A stretch of 64,000 bases of DNA from Deltaproteobacteria bacterium. GTDB lineage: Bacteria; Myxococcota; Kuafuiibacteriia; Kuafuiibacteriales; Kuafuiibacteriaceae. The position numbers were made by a program, and so were the translations under genes. Location: assembly GCA_020632995.1 (NCBI GenBank), contig JACKEN010000019.1, forward strand, positions 31,905 through 95,904, in the 5' to 3' direction. Under the pieces are notes generated by a model. That model was given only the letters and a program-made list of their open reading frames with translations, was not told the DNA's origin and made no database searches. Positions 52,615-61,863 of this stretch are shown here, piece by piece (the first letter of the stretch is position 1; the number at the start of each line of letters is the position of its first letter).

Positions 52615-53331
52615 CTACGGAATACAGTCGGAGGCGAGGACGCAGCCCTCGTAGCAGAAGCCCTCGTACGAGACCACGTAGTCCCCTCCGCAGGCGGGCT
52701 CGGGTACTTCGCAAGCCAGGTTGTCACCCCGGCAGTCGGCCTGATCCCCGTCCGCGCAGCGCTGGAACTGCATGCAGCAGCCCGGGGTCGGGCACGCGCA
52801 GTCGCCCGCGTCCACGAACACCCGGTGACAGCCCGGCTCCGCCGCGCACTCCTGCTCGCCGAAGGAGTCGCAGGGCAGGCACGCGATCGGCGGGCAGCCG
52901 ATCGGCGGGTCGTCGGCGCGCATGCAGGCCATGAAGGTGTCGGGCTGGCGGCACGCCGGGCAGTACTCGGCCCGGCAGAAGTTCCCCAAGCTCAGACAGT
53001 CCGCCTCACCCAGCCCGCGACACTCGGGCGCGCAGTCCACCGCGGGGCACGGGGGCTCCTCGTCGCCGTTCCCCCAGCAGCCGCCGAAGAAGGTCTCGCC
53101 GTAGCAGCCGTCGCAGGTCTTCGCCATGCAGCCGGACGCCTCGCAGGTGTCCTCGCTCAGGGTCGCGCACGCAGCGACCCCGCTGTCGGTCACGACGCCG
53201 CTGTCGGCCGTCCGGCCCGAGTCGGTGGCGCCCGCGTCGGCGCCCGTCCCGAGCGCGCCCACCTTGTCTGCGCCGCAAGCGGCGAGGGCGAGGGCAAAGG
53301 TGAGGGTCAGGATCGGGCCGGGCCGGTACAC
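52615..53331 (-). CDS. Cys-rich lipoprotein
   Basis: 238 residues from GTG 53331. A signal peptide ends in LALAAC (lipobox). A Thr/Asp/Gly-rich linker with repeated DSG units (GATDSGRTADSGVVTDSG) follows. The rest is dense in Cys (for example CDGCYG, CRGLGEADC, CPACRQP, CPTPGCCMQF), with roughly 30 Cys in 180 residues. No enzymatic motif was recognised. A disulfide-stabilised surface protein is likely. It lies 64 bases upstream of the glycosidase-fold gene on the same strand, which may indicate a shared role in the cell envelope. Confidence 0.72.
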   Translation of the reverse strand: MYRPGPILTLTFALALAACGADKVGALGTGADAGATDSGRTADSGVVTDSGVAACATLSEDTCEASGCMAKTCDGCYGETFFGGCWGNGDEEPPCPAVDCAPECRGLGEADCLSLGNFCRAEYCPACRQPDTFMACMRADDPPIGCPPIACLPCDSFGEQECAAEPGCHRVFVDAGDCACPTPGCCMQFQRCADGDQADCRGDNLACEVPEPACGGDYVVSYEGFCYEGCVLASDCIP

Positions 53332-53392
53332 GAGCGAGGTGGATACAAGAACGACACCAACCCATACCCCCAGGCGCCGAGGGCCTCGGCCC

Positions 53393-54253
53393 TCAGTTTT
53401 TCGGCGTCGACGACCCCGCGCGGACCTTCAGGGCCCCTCGGAGATCTGGGGGACTCCGGAGCTGCTCCCGAGCTCGGGCCGCCGCCCGGGCCTGGAGCTC
53501 GGCCAGCACCCTCGCCCGCGCAGGCGCGAGCGGCCGAAGGCCAGCCCGAGGGAGGTCCGAGGCCACGACGCCCCGCAGCAGAGGCGTCACCACCGGCCCG
53601 CTGACGAACAGCGGCGTCGCGTCCTGGTTCTCCACCATCAGGTGGTAGGTGCCCATGAAGGACGCGTCCGAAAGCACTGCCATGCGCTGCCAGACGATGT
53701 CTCCGAAGGCCTGGGTCGTCCCCGTCGGCGCCAGGGCGACCTCGATGGGGCCCAGGGCGCCGTCCCGATCCAGGCCGGCCAGGCTGACCACCGCCCGCGG
53801 CGCGCCGCCCCGCCGCCCAATTCGGACCTCGGCCGTTACCCCGCCCAGGCGGGCCTGTACCGGGATGATCACCGTGTCGCGCCCCTGGATCTGCAAGACG
53901 GGTTGACCGGTCGGGGTCTGCGCGAAGATGTACCGCTGGAGCGCTCTGCCCGCCTCGGGCGCGACGCCGGCGAGGGTGTCGAGGCTGGGGTTCATCACCA
54001 GGTTCTCCACCGGTGAGGTCCCGAGGGGCGACCAGCGCACCAGGCCGCGCACCGGGTTCTGCGGGCCGCTGTCGGCCGGGCCTGCGTCCGGCCCCGCGTC
54101 CACCCCGGCGTCGAAGCCCGCGTCCGCCCCCGCGTCGGGGTTGGGCACGACCACGCCACCCCCGTCGCGACCGTCGAGGCTGAGGAGCGGCTCGGTGGGC
54201 GCCTGGCAGGCCACCGAGAGCATGAGGACGGCGAGGAGCATCCAGCGGGTCAC
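53393..54253 (-). CDS. lipoprotein with Asp-Ala-Gly repeats
   Basis: 286 residues from GTG 54253. The signal peptide ends in LMLSVAC (lipobox). A repetitive linker PDAGADAGFDAGVDAGPDAG (about 38-57) is typical of surface lipoproteins of Myxococcota. The remaining part is a beta-rich domain (LVRWSPLGTSPVENLVMNPS, then YHLMVENQDATPLFVSGPVV) and an Arg/Ala-rich helical end. It overlaps the stop of the S41-like protease gene by 4 bases (GTGA), so the two are co-translated. Function is unknown. Confidence 0.7.
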   Translation of the reverse strand: MTRWMLLAVLMLSVACQAPTEPLLSLDGRDGGGVVVPNPDAGADAGFDAGVDAGPDAGPADSGPQNPVRGLVRWSPLGTSPVENLVMNPSLDTLAGVAPEAGRALQRYIFAQTPTGQPVLQIQGRDTVIIPVQARLGGVTAEVRIGRRGGAPRAVVSLAGLDRDGALGPIEVALAPTGTTQAFGDIVWQRMAVLSDASFMGTYHLMVENQDATPLFVSGPVVTPLLRGVVASDLPRAGLRPLAPARARVLAELQARAAARAREQLRSPPDLRGALKVRAGSSTPKN

Positions 54254-56415
54254 GGCGTCGCCTCCAGCCACGCGCGGGCCGCGGCGATCAAGGTGTCGAC
54301 GCCCCTGACGGCGTCGCTCTGCCGCTGGAGCACCACCTCGTCCGGCTCCACCCCGTAGCCGGTGTTGAAGTCGAGGGTCTGAGCGTCGGGCGAGACCAGG
54401 AACGTCGTGTCGTGGAGCTGCCCGGTGCCCCCGTAGAACTCGTCCATGATGCGCGGGAAGACGTAGATCGGCCCGAACGCGCCGAAGGTCGGCACCGCGC
54501 CGAAGATGCGGGTCTGGCCCTGGGTGCGCATCTTGAGGGCCTTGGGGAGGAAGTCGTTGCCGGACACGTCGAAGCCGTCGAGCACCGCGACCTTCGCCTC
54601 GGCCCTCGCGCCCACCGGGCCGCTGGAGCCCACCAGCGGCAGGGCGAAGAAGTTGGCGCAGTAGAACCCCCCGTTCTCCTGGCACGCGAGGAGCTGCCCC
54701 ATCTCGCCCAGTGAGGCCTCGGGGACGAACTGGGGCGCGATGTTCACCCACGGGTCCTGCACGACCGAGATGAAGGGCGAGAGCATCGTCGACACGCCAT
54801 CGAAGGTCCCGCCGAAGCCGGTCCGCTGATCCAGGAGCACCTTCGGGGGGAGGTTCCGCAGGGAGGCCTGCGCTCCGACCTGCCAGGCGCCGAAGCCGTC
54901 GACGCCGTTGAGGAGGATGCTCCGGATCCCAGCGGAGTCCGAGAAGCCGACGAAGTCCGTCTCGCGCACGTTCGGCCCCTCGACCGGGCGCTGGAAGCGG
55001 TAGTCGCAGAACAGGTCGCCGCTCCCCCCATCGACCGGCTGCCCGGCCCAGAACGCGGCCCCCACCCGGGCCAGGTCGACCTGCACCGTCTGGAGGTTGT
55101 TCGAGTCACACCGGCCCGGCCCCCGGCAGCGCTGGAAGGTCAGCCGGGCCCCGGTCCGCATCGCCGCTCGCCACAGCTCAGGGGTGAGGATGAAGGTGCG
55201 GCCCCGGGGGTCACCGGTATAGCTGAGCAGCCGGTCGGCGCGGGCCAGCCACACCTCGGGCGCGAGGCCGTCCACCGCGACCAGCACGTCGCCGATCTCG
55301 AGGCCCTCGGTCGCCAAGCTCGGCTCCAGCTCGAGCACCATCGGGAGCAAGCCGCCTTGCGGCATCAGGTCGGCCTCCGCCATGTAGAGGCAGGCCGACA
55401 CCGGCGTCGGGGCCCCGATGCGGATCAGGGGCGCGCTCACGTGCCCGTCGCCCAGATCGTCGAACGCGCGGCGGTAGATCGCCTCGGCCTGCACCTGGCT
55501 CGGCGCATTGGCCACGTCGGACATCCGCTGCCGGAACGCCTCCGCCTGGGCCTGGGTGTAGCGCCCGCCGGCCAGGAGCCCGGCCCTGAAGCCCAGGCGG
55601 TCGAGGTAGATCCGGCGCACCTCGGCGTCCTCGGGGCGGCCCTCGACCACCAGCTTCGCGTCGACGCAGCGGCCCATCAGGCACGCACCTTGGGGACCGC
55701 ACTGTTGGGCCTCGTCGACCAGCGTGCACGCATTGGGTGGCACCCGCTGAGCGCCCAGGAGCTCGATCGACAGGCCATCCAGCCACGCCTCGCCGTCGTT
55801 GTTGCCCGGCGTCCCGAAGAACAGGAGCTCCGGCAAGCGCACGTCCATGATCCGGATCGCGCGGGCCTCCAGCGGGCCCATCTGGCTGAAGTCCACCACC
55901 CCGGTGGAGAGCTCACGCCACCCATCGTCGGTGGCCCGGCCGGTGGGCAGGAAGCGGACCTCGCCCGCCGGATAGAAGAGCGTCTCGGGGTCCCCCTCGC
56001 CCACCTCCTGGCGCTCGAAGATCAGGTCGGCCATGACCGTGGTCCCCATCGGGCGCACCCACAGGGTCATGCGCACCGAGCTGCCCTCCAGCTGGAACGC
56101 GACCCGATCCAGGCCGATGACCAGACCCCACGCGTCCTGCCCCAGACGCAAGGCGCCTTGCCCCTCGATCGCCTGGGTCGGATCCCGCAGGATGGTCGCG
56201 GCGGACGGGGTCACCGGCGAGAGGTCCCGCTCCAGGTAGAGCGACCGCCCCAGGGCCTGGGGCCCGTCGAGCGTGTCGAAGCTGAGGCTGACCGGGTAGC
56301 GCCCCAGCTCCACCCGCCCGGTGGTCGCGTTGAAGTCCGCCCGGGCGCTCCCCGCCGCCAAGCAGAGCAGCGCGACCGCCGCCGCCCCGATCCTCCCCGC
56401 CTTGTTCACCCCCAT
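54250..56415 (-). CDS. S41-type tail-specific protease-like protein, secreted
   Basis: 721 residues from ATG 56415. A signal peptide (GAAAVALLCLAAGSARAD) is followed by a beta-sandwich domain (about 30-230), a Cys pair region with CTLVDEAQQCGPQGAC, and a C-terminal S41-like domain with a PDZ-type segment (LEPSLATEGLEIGDVLVAVD). The S41 strand is VLLDQRTGFGGTFDG, and VLDGFDVSGNDFLPKALK supplies a candidate nucleophile Ser. The Lys general base cannot be assigned with confidence. It probably acts in the periplasm or outside. It is coupled to the Asp-Ala-Gly-repeat lipoprotein gene. Confidence 0.72.
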   Translation of the reverse strand: MGVNKAGRIGAAAVALLCLAAGSARADFNATTGRVELGRYPVSLSFDTLDGPQALGRSLYLERDLSPVTPSAATILRDPTQAIEGQGALRLGQDAWGLVIGLDRVAFQLEGSSVRMTLWVRPMGTTVMADLIFERQEVGEGDPETLFYPAGEVRFLPTGRATDDGWRELSTGVVDFSQMGPLEARAIRIMDVRLPELLFFGTPGNNDGEAWLDGLSIELLGAQRVPPNACTLVDEAQQCGPQGACLMGRCVDAKLVVEGRPEDAEVRRIYLDRLGFRAGLLAGGRYTQAQAEAFRQRMSDVANAPSQVQAEAIYRRAFDDLGDGHVSAPLIRIGAPTPVSACLYMAEADLMPQGGLLPMVLELEPSLATEGLEIGDVLVAVDGLAPEVWLARADRLLSYTGDPRGRTFILTPELWRAAMRTGARLTFQRCRGPGRCDSNNLQTVQVDLARVGAAFWAGQPVDGGSGDLFCDYRFQRPVEGPNVRETDFVGFSDSAGIRSILLNGVDGFGAWQVGAQASLRNLPPKVLLDQRTGFGGTFDGVSTMLSPFISVVQDPWVNIAPQFVPEASLGEMGQLLACQENGGFYCANFFALPLVGSSGPVGARAEAKVAVLDGFDVSGNDFLPKALKMRTQGQTRIFGAVPTFGAFGPIYVFPRIMDEFYGGTGQLHDTTFLVSPDAQTLDFNTGYGVEPDEVVLQRQSDAVRGVDTLIAAARAWLEATP
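55347..55360. repeat. GCAA-N6-TTGC palindrome, copy 16
   Basis: Exact copy with centre GCCGCC, inside the S41-like gene. Confidence 0.75.
56148..56161. repeat. GCAA-N6-TTGC palindrome, copy 17
   Basis: Exact copy with centre GGCGCC, so the whole 14 bases form a perfect palindrome; near the 5' end of the S41-like gene, 801 bases from copy 16. Confidence 0.75.
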
Positions 56416-56495
56416 GGCAACCTCGGACACATCGCCCCAACTACCACGCTCGGCCGTGGCCTGGCGCGACACCCTGCGCTAAAGATCGGATCGGC

Positions 56496-56975
56496 ATGGA
56501 CAAGGTCGCACTCCTGGCCCAGATCCGCGCGGCGCTGGAGGCCGAGCTCGCCGCCATCACCGCCTCCGCCGCGGACGCCCGCTCCGCCGCCACCCACGAG
56601 GACGCCAAGCCCGAGAACCAGTACGACACCCGGGGCCTGGAGGCCTCGTACCTGGCCGGGGCCCAGGCCGGCCGGGCCCAGGACCTGGCCGCCCGGATCG
56701 CCAACCTGGAGTTCATCCAGCTGAAGGCCTACGGCGACGATGACGCGGTGGGTCTCGCCGCCCTGGTCGAAGTGGACGACGGCGAGCAGACCCGCCGCTA
56801 CTTCGTGGCCCCCGAGGGGGGCGGCCTCGAGCTCACCAGCCCCGAGGGGCCGGTGCGGGTGTTGACCCCCCAGGCCCCGCTCGGCGGCGCGCTGATGGGC
56901 AAGCGGGTGGGCGACGTCGCCGAGGTCCGCCTGAAGGGCAAGGTGGTGGAGCTGGAGCTCCTCAGCCTGCTCTGA
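56496..56975 (+). CDS. GreA/GreB-like transcription elongation factor family protein
   Basis: 159 residues from ATG 56496. The N-terminal half (1-75) is helical and could form the coiled-coil hairpin of Gre factors. The C-terminal part (about 125-159: LTPQAPLGGALMGKRVGDVA) matches the GreA C-terminal motif in which SPxGxALxGKxVGD binds RNA polymerase. The acidic tip residues of true GreA are not obvious, so the activity may differ. It diverges from the S41-like gene (80 bases) and converges with the BadF-like gene (6 bases). Confidence 0.7.
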   Translation: MDKVALLAQIRAALEAELAAITASAADARSAATHEDAKPENQYDTRGLEASYLAGAQAGRAQDLAARIANLEFIQLKAYGDDDAVGLAALVEVDDGEQTRRYFVAPEGGGLELTSPEGPVRVLTPQAPLGGALMGKRVGDVAEVRLKGKVVELELLSLL

Positions 56976-56981
56976 GGCGCC

Positions 56982-57962
56982 TCAGATCCCCCGTCCGCTC
57001 TCCCGCGCCGCCACCGCGAAGTCCCGCGGCGCGTGATCCACGAGGTCGCGCGCGAAGAGCACCGCCCCCACCACCGGGTGGGTATCGAGCACGATGACGT
57101 GCGCCTCGCTCACCGCGGTGCGCACGCGCTTGGTGCAGGACTCCACCAACAGGTCGTGCCCCTCGGCCTGGAACATCGCCCCGCCGAGCACCAGGATCGC
57201 GTTCGGCCCCCGCAGCACCAGGGCCCGCATCGCCGCCACCGCGGCCGCGCCCAAGCGGCTCCCGGTGTCCTCCACGATGCGGCGCGCCAGGCCGTCGCCC
57301 GCCCGCGCGCAGCGAAAGAGGACCTGCACGCTCGCCTTGACCACCGCCTCCGGCAGCTCGCCCCGCACCATGAGCGCGGGCAGGTGCTCCACCGACTCCA
57401 CCCCCAACGCCTCGCAGAGCGCGCCGGTGAGCATCGAGGGCCCGGTGCGCCCGTCGAAGGCCATCCAGGCCCCGCCCAGCGCGCGCATCGCGAGGTCCTC
57501 GGCGTAGCCGACGTCGCCCGAGATGTTGCCCATGCCGCCGATCTGGTGGCGTCGGCCGTAGCGATCGCGGCCGATGCAGTTGGTGCCGGTGCCCGCGACG
57601 AGGCCCACCCCCACCGCGTCCTTCGTGCCCGCGCGCAACACGAGGAGGGCGTCGTTCTCCACGAAGCGCGGCTTCACCGCCACGTGGGCGTCGACCATCG
57701 CCTCCACGATCGCCATCTCGGAGGCGCGGTCCGCCCCCGCCATGCCGAAGGCCGCCGCCGCCACGTCGTCCATCGTCGCGCCCGCCGCCTTCAGGGCGGA
57801 GTCGACCGCCGCCCTCAGCTCGCGGCCCGCGGCCGAGGCGCCGATCGCCTGGTAGTTGCTGCCCCCGGTGCGGGCGTGGGCCACCACGCGGCCGCTCTCG
57901 TCCGCCACCGCGGCCACCGTCTTGGTGCCTCCGCCGTCCACCCCCAAGAAGAGCTTGCTCAC
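56982..57962 (-). CDS. BadF/BadG-type N-acetylglucosamine kinase-like ATPase
   Basis: 326 residues from GTG 57962. The phosphate-1 motif GVDGGGTKTVAAV starts at residue 7. Other family marks are AFGMAGADRASEM, VAGTGTNCIGRDRYG, GGMGNISGDVGYAEDLAM and LVLGGAMF. This family includes GlcNAc and related amino-sugar kinases. It overlaps the Gfo/Idh/MocA gene by 4 bases (GTGA) and ends an operon of three sugar-related genes, so an amino-sugar or anhydro-sugar substrate from cell-wall or polysaccharide turnover is likely. Confidence 0.85.
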   Translation of the reverse strand: MSKLFLGVDGGGTKTVAAVADESGRVVAHARTGGSNYQAIGASAAGRELRAAVDSALKAAGATMDDVAAAAFGMAGADRASEMAIVEAMVDAHVAVKPRFVENDALLVLRAGTKDAVGVGLVAGTGTNCIGRDRYGRRHQIGGMGNISGDVGYAEDLAMRALGGAWMAFDGRTGPSMLTGALCEALGVESVEHLPALMVRGELPEAVVKASVQVLFRCARAGDGLARRIVEDTGSRLGAAAVAAMRALVLRGPNAILVLGGAMFQAEGHDLLVESCTKRVRTAVSEAHVIVLDTHPVVGAVLFARDLVDHAPRDFAVAARESGRGI

Positions 57963-59068
57963 CGCGCCTCCCTCTGCAACCAGACCTGCACCGGGCTCGT
58001 GAGCCCCTCGGGCGGGGTGTAGGGCAGGCGCACCGTCCGCCCCTCGGCCGCCGACGCGTAGGCCGCCCACATGATCTCGAGCACCGCGCGCCCGTCCGCC
58101 GCCGACTCCGACGGTTGGGTGCCCGCCCGGACCGCCCGCGCGAAGGCGCTCATCTCCTGCGGGTAGCCGTTCTCCCACAGCCACGCGTAGCCCGGCCGCT
58201 GCCAGCCCGGGTACACGTCGGCGGTGGGGACGCCACCGGTGGAGTAGATCTCGAGCCCGGTGGTCTGGAGCAGGTCCACCTTCAGGACCCCCTCCGGCCC
58301 CAGGATCCGGGCGGAGGAGGTCATCCCGCCCTTCTGGGTCCACCCCGCCTGCAAGAGCGCTTTCATCCCGCCCTCGAAGTCCAGGTGGACGAGGCAGAAG
58401 TCGTCGAGCGGCCCCCGGTGCCCATGCACGAAGGTGTCGATGCGCGCGGTCACCGCCTCGACCCTCGCCTTGCCGAACATCCACCGCGCGTACTCGATCG
58501 CGTGGCAGCCCATGTCCATGAGCGCCCCGCCCCCGGCCAGAGTGGGGTCGAAGAACCAGTCCGAGTACGGCCCCTCGTGGATCTCGGTCTGCTCGAGGAA
58601 GAACACCCGCCCCAGCCCCCCCGCGTCCACGAGCTCCTTGGCCCGCACGAACTTCGGGCAGAAGCACAGCTCCTCCGCGTAGCCCACCGTCAGGCCCTTC
58701 TGTTCCGCGAGGGCCACGATGCGGTCCGCATCCTCGAGGCGCAGGCACAGGGGCTTCTCGACCACCACGTGCTTGCCCGCCTCGAGCGCGGCCAGGGTCA
58801 CCTCGGCGTGGAGCGCGTTGGGCAGGGCCACCGTCACCAGCTCCACGTCGTCCTGCTCCAACAGGCGCCGGTAGTCCGGGTAGTAGCGCGTCAACCCGGC
58901 CTGCGCCGCGACCGCCTCGCCCCGCCCCGGGCGCCCGCCCCGGTCGCGCGGGTAGTCGGCCAGGGCCACCGCCACCGTCTCCGGCGCGGCCTCGAACGCG
59001 GCGAGGTGCTGCTCGGTGATCCAGCCGGAGCCGATCAGCCCCACCCGCACCGGGTCAGAGGAGGGCAT
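57959..59068 (-). CDS. Gfo/Idh/MocA-family NAD(P)-dependent oxidoreductase
   Basis: 369 residues. The N-terminal dinucleotide-binding motif is VGLIGSGWITEQHL (9-22). The conserved EKPLCL (about 104-109) has the catalytic Lys, and GGGALMDMGCHAIEYARW (about 185-202) carries the D-x-x-x-H pair. Members act on sugars, inositols or sugar-derived acids. Co-transcription with the aminotransferase-like gene upstream (14-base overlap) and the BadF-like kinase downstream suggests catabolism or synthesis of an amino sugar. Confidence 0.9.
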   Translation of the reverse strand: MPSSDPVRVGLIGSGWITEQHLAAFEAAPETVAVALADYPRDRGGRPGRGEAVAAQAGLTRYYPDYRRLLEQDDVELVTVALPNALHAEVTLAALEAGKHVVVEKPLCLRLEDADRIVALAEQKGLTVGYAEELCFCPKFVRAKELVDAGGLGRVFFLEQTEIHEGPYSDWFFDPTLAGGGALMDMGCHAIEYARWMFGKARVEAVTARIDTFVHGHRGPLDDFCLVHLDFEGGMKALLQAGWTQKGGMTSSARILGPEGVLKVDLLQTTGLEIYSTGGVPTADVYPGWQRPGYAWLWENGYPQEMSAFARAVRAGTQPSESAADGRAVLEIMWAAYASAAEGRTVRLPYTPPEGLTSPVQVWLQREAR

Positions 59069-60341
59069 CGACGCCCTCTCGGATCTTGAGCATCGCGGCC
59101 ACGATGTCCTCCACGTCGGCGGTGGTGCCGAGGAAGAGCCCGTGGTGCAGCCACACCGTCCGCTCGTAGGCCACCTTGCGCGCGACCGGGGTGTGCACCG
59201 ACTCGGGGGTGAGGGCCTCGCCGTAGCGGGCCCGGATCTCGGGGTACTGGCGCGCGGTGAGCGGGAAGATCTCTTGCACCCGGTCCTGGATCGGCACGTA
59301 GAAGTCGCCGTCCGCCGGCACCCCCTCCGCCTCCAGGGCCTGGACGAACCGATCCCGGGGCAGGCCCTTGAAGGCCTCCGCCGTATACAAGAGCACCACC
59401 TCGTAGGCGGCGGGCCGCGTGATGCGCGGGTCGCGCCGCTGGGGCACCAGCCCGAGCTCTGGGTGCTCCTCGAGGAGCGCTGTGAGGTGGGCCAGGTTGC
59501 GCTCCCGCCGCGCGGCCTGGTCGGGGAGCCGCGCGAGCTGGGCCGAGAGCAAGCCTGCCTGCAGCTCGCTCAGCCGGTGGTTCCAGCCGAAGCTGGGCCC
59601 CTCGAAGCCGTCGTACGGGGCCTCCTTGCGCCCGCAGTTCACGAGGGACTGGCAGCGCCAGGCGAGCTCGTCGTCGTCGGTGGTGATCGCCCCGCCCTCC
59701 CCCGCGGTGAGCAGCTTCGAGGACTGGAACGAGAAGCTGCCCGCGTCACCGATCGCCCCTGCCCCCCTGCCCTGCCAGCGAGCGCCGTGGGCGTGCGCGC
59801 AGTCCTCGAGCACTCGGAGGCCGTGCTGCTCGGCGAGGTCCATGAGCGCGTCCATGTCGGCCATCGCGCTCCCGAGGTGCACCGGCACCACCGCTCGCGT
59901 GCGCGGGGTGATCGCGGCCTCCACCGCGGCCGGGTCGAGGCACAGGGTGTCCGGCTCGACGTCGACCAGGACCGGGACCGCGTTGATGTATGCAGGGGCC
60001 GCCGCGGTCGCCACCCAGGTCAGCGCGGGCACGATGACCTCGTCGCCCGCCTCGACCCCCAACGCGCGGAGGGCCACCTCGAGGGTGACGGTGCCGTTCG
60101 CCGCCGCCACCACGTGCCGCGCCCCGATCATGGCCCCGAAGGCGGCCTGGAACGCGCGGGTCTCGGGCCCGGGCGGCGGGTAGCCACCCCAGCGCCCCGA
60201 CCGGATCACCCGGAGCACCGCCGCCTCTTCCTCCGCGCCCCGCTCGGGCCACACGGGCCACGGCGCGGTGCGCACCTTCGGACCTCCCAACAACGCCAGC
60301 ACCCGAGGATGATCGAGGGCGACCTCCCACCCGTCAACCAC
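59055..60341 (-). CDS. DegT/DnrJ/EryC1-family PLP-dependent sugar aminotransferase
   Basis: About 428 residues. The fold type I aminotransferase is clear: GRWGGYPPPGPETRAFQ, HVVAAANGTVTLEVALRALG, DEVIVPALTWVATAAAP, LEDCAHAHGA and FSFQSSKLLTAGEGGAITTD with the PLP Lys in QSSK. It transaminates a keto sugar. The start is uncertain: ATG 60395 overlaps the divergent ceramidase gene's start, so GTG 60341 is used; GTG 60302 is a further option just before LALLGGPKV. It is the first gene of the three-gene sugar operon. Confidence 0.85.
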   Translation of the reverse strand: MVDGWEVALDHPRVLALLGGPKVRTAPWPVWPERGAEEEAAVLRVIRSGRWGGYPPPGPETRAFQAAFGAMIGARHVVAAANGTVTLEVALRALGVEAGDEVIVPALTWVATAAAPAYINAVPVLVDVEPDTLCLDPAAVEAAITPRTRAVVPVHLGSAMADMDALMDLAEQHGLRVLEDCAHAHGARWQGRGAGAIGDAGSFSFQSSKLLTAGEGGAITTDDDELAWRCQSLVNCGRKEAPYDGFEGPSFGWNHRLSELQAGLLSAQLARLPDQAARRERNLAHLTALLEEHPELGLVPQRRDPRITRPAAYEVVLLYTAEAFKGLPRDRFVQALEAEGVPADGDFYVPIQDRVQEIFPLTARQYPEIRARYGEALTPESVHTPVARKVAYERTVWLHHGLFLGTTADVEDIVAAMLKIREGVDALL

Positions 60342-60393
60342 GCACGCCGGGGGGCTTGCGGCCTGCGCCCCGGTTGGCCTACTCCGACAGGCC

Positions 60394-61863
60394 ATGCGCC
60401 GCGCCGCCCTCCTCGCCCTGGCTGCCCTGGCCGGGTCCGGCTGCCACCCCCTGGACCGGCGGCCCCCCTTCGGCCAGGCCGAGTACGCGCGCCACCACGC
60501 CGCAGTGAGCGCCGCCGCGGCCGCGACCCAAGCCCACCCCGGCGCGCTCCAGGCGGGCTGGGCGCGCGTGCAGATCGTCGCCCCCGAGGGCGTCCCCCTC
60601 GCCGGCTACGGCGATCGCGAGGGCGCCCCGAGCGAGGGCACCCGGGATCCGGTCTACGTGCGCGCCTTCGCCGTCGCCACCGACGGCGCCCCCGCGGTGA
60701 TCCTCACCGCCGATCTGCTGCTGCTCGGCCCCAACGTGGTGGACGAGGTGCGGGCCCGGCTGGCCGACGCGCTCCCCGCCGACGCCCTGTTCTTCACCGC
60801 GAGCCACACCCACTCCGGCCCCGGCGGCTACATGCAGGGCCTGCTGTGGGAGGCGGTGCTCGGCCCGTACGACGAGGCCGCGTACGAGGCGGTGGTCAGC
60901 GCCCACGTCGACGCCGCGGGCCAGGCCCTCGCCGCGCTCGCGCCGGCCAAGGTGGGCTCCGCCACCGCCCGGGTCCCCGCCCTCATCATGAACCGGGTCG
61001 AGAAGCGCGGGCCGGTCGACGACCAGCTCCTCCTCGTCTCGTTCGAGCGCCTCGCCGACGGCAAGAAGGCCGCGCTGTGGCTGTGGGGCTGCCACGCGGT
61101 GACCCTGCCGGCCGAGAACATGCGCATCTCCGCCGACTACCCCGGCGCGGTGGCCCGCGCCTTCGAGGGCTCGGCGGTGGAGGTGATGGGCTTCGCGGCG
61201 GGCGGCGTGGGCAGCGCCAACCCCCGGTACGAGCGCCCGGACGCCAAGTGGCTGGTCCGGCCGCTCGAGGCCCGGGTGCAAGAGGCCCTGCACTCCGCCC
61301 TGCGGAGCGCGAAGGCCGAGGGCAAGCTGGCCTTCGCCCGTCGCCGGATCTCGCGCCCCGACCTCCACTACCGGGTCGAGCGTGAGCTCGAGGTCTGGAG
61401 CGGCCCCATCGCGATGCTGGTCGACATGCCCCACCTCGACTTCTCGGCCCTCGCCCTCGACGACCTGGTGCTCCTCGGGATGCCGGCCGAGCTCAGCGGC
61501 GAGCTCACCCGCGAGGCCCGGCGGCGGGCCGCCACGAGCGGGGTGCGGCTGGCCGTCCTCCCCTTCAACGGCACCTACCTGGGCTACGTGGTGCCGCGCC
61601 GCGTCTACGACCTCCCGGACGAGGCGGGCGAGGAGATGCTGCACTACGAGACCCACGTGGTCTCGTTCCTCGGCCCCTGGGGCGCCGACTACCTGATGAA
61701 CCTCGGCCTGCGCCTGGCCGGCGGGGTCCACGCCCGCGCCCACCCGCCCGCGCCGGATCAGCGCTTCGAGTGGATCTCGGACAGCGCGGCGGTCAACGCC
61801 GGCGCCGCCCCCCGCCCGGGCGAGACCGAGACCTCGTACCCGAAGGCGGGGTCGTCGAACTGA
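60394..61863 (+). CDS. neutral ceramidase-like lipoprotein hydrolase
   Basis: 489 residues from ATG 60394. The signal peptide ends in a lipobox (AGSGC). The N-terminal family motif is PLAGYGDREGAPSEGTRDPV. A zinc-ligand-like His pair lies in FTASHTHSGPGG, another His in GCHAVTLPAENMRISADYPG, and a Ser in GGVGSANPRYE at the place of the ceramidase nucleophile. Such enzymes hydrolyse amide or ester bonds of lipids, but the substrate is not certain. The last 35 codons (from 61758) lie antisense to the convergent paralogue and carry no family motif. Its start is back to back with the sugar operon. Confidence 0.8.
   Translation: MRRAALLALAALAGSGCHPLDRRPPFGQAEYARHHAAVSAAAAATQAHPGALQAGWARVQIVAPEGVPLAGYGDREGAPSEGTRDPVYVRAFAVATDGAPAVILTADLLLLGPNVVDEVRARLADALPADALFFTASHTHSGPGGYMQGLLWEAVLGPYDEAAYEAVVSAHVDAAGQALAALAPAKVGSATARVPALIMNRVEKRGPVDDQLLLVSFERLADGKKAALWLWGCHAVTLPAENMRISADYPGAVARAFEGSAVEVMGFAAGGVGSANPRYERPDAKWLVRPLEARVQEALHSALRSAKAEGKLAFARRRISRPDLHYRVERELEVWSGPIAMLVDMPHLDFSALALDDLVLLGMPAELSGELTREARRRAATSGVRLAVLPFNGTYLGYVVPRRVYDLPDEAGEEMLHYETHVVSFLGPWGADYLMNLGLRLAGGVHARAHPPAPDQRFEWISDSAAVNAGAAPRPGETETSYPKAGSSN

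Noticed and set aside
57963..58748. N-terminal extension of the BadF-like gene
   Set aside because: It lies in another frame of the conserved oxidoreductase gene; the GVDGGGTK motif begins right after GTG 57962.
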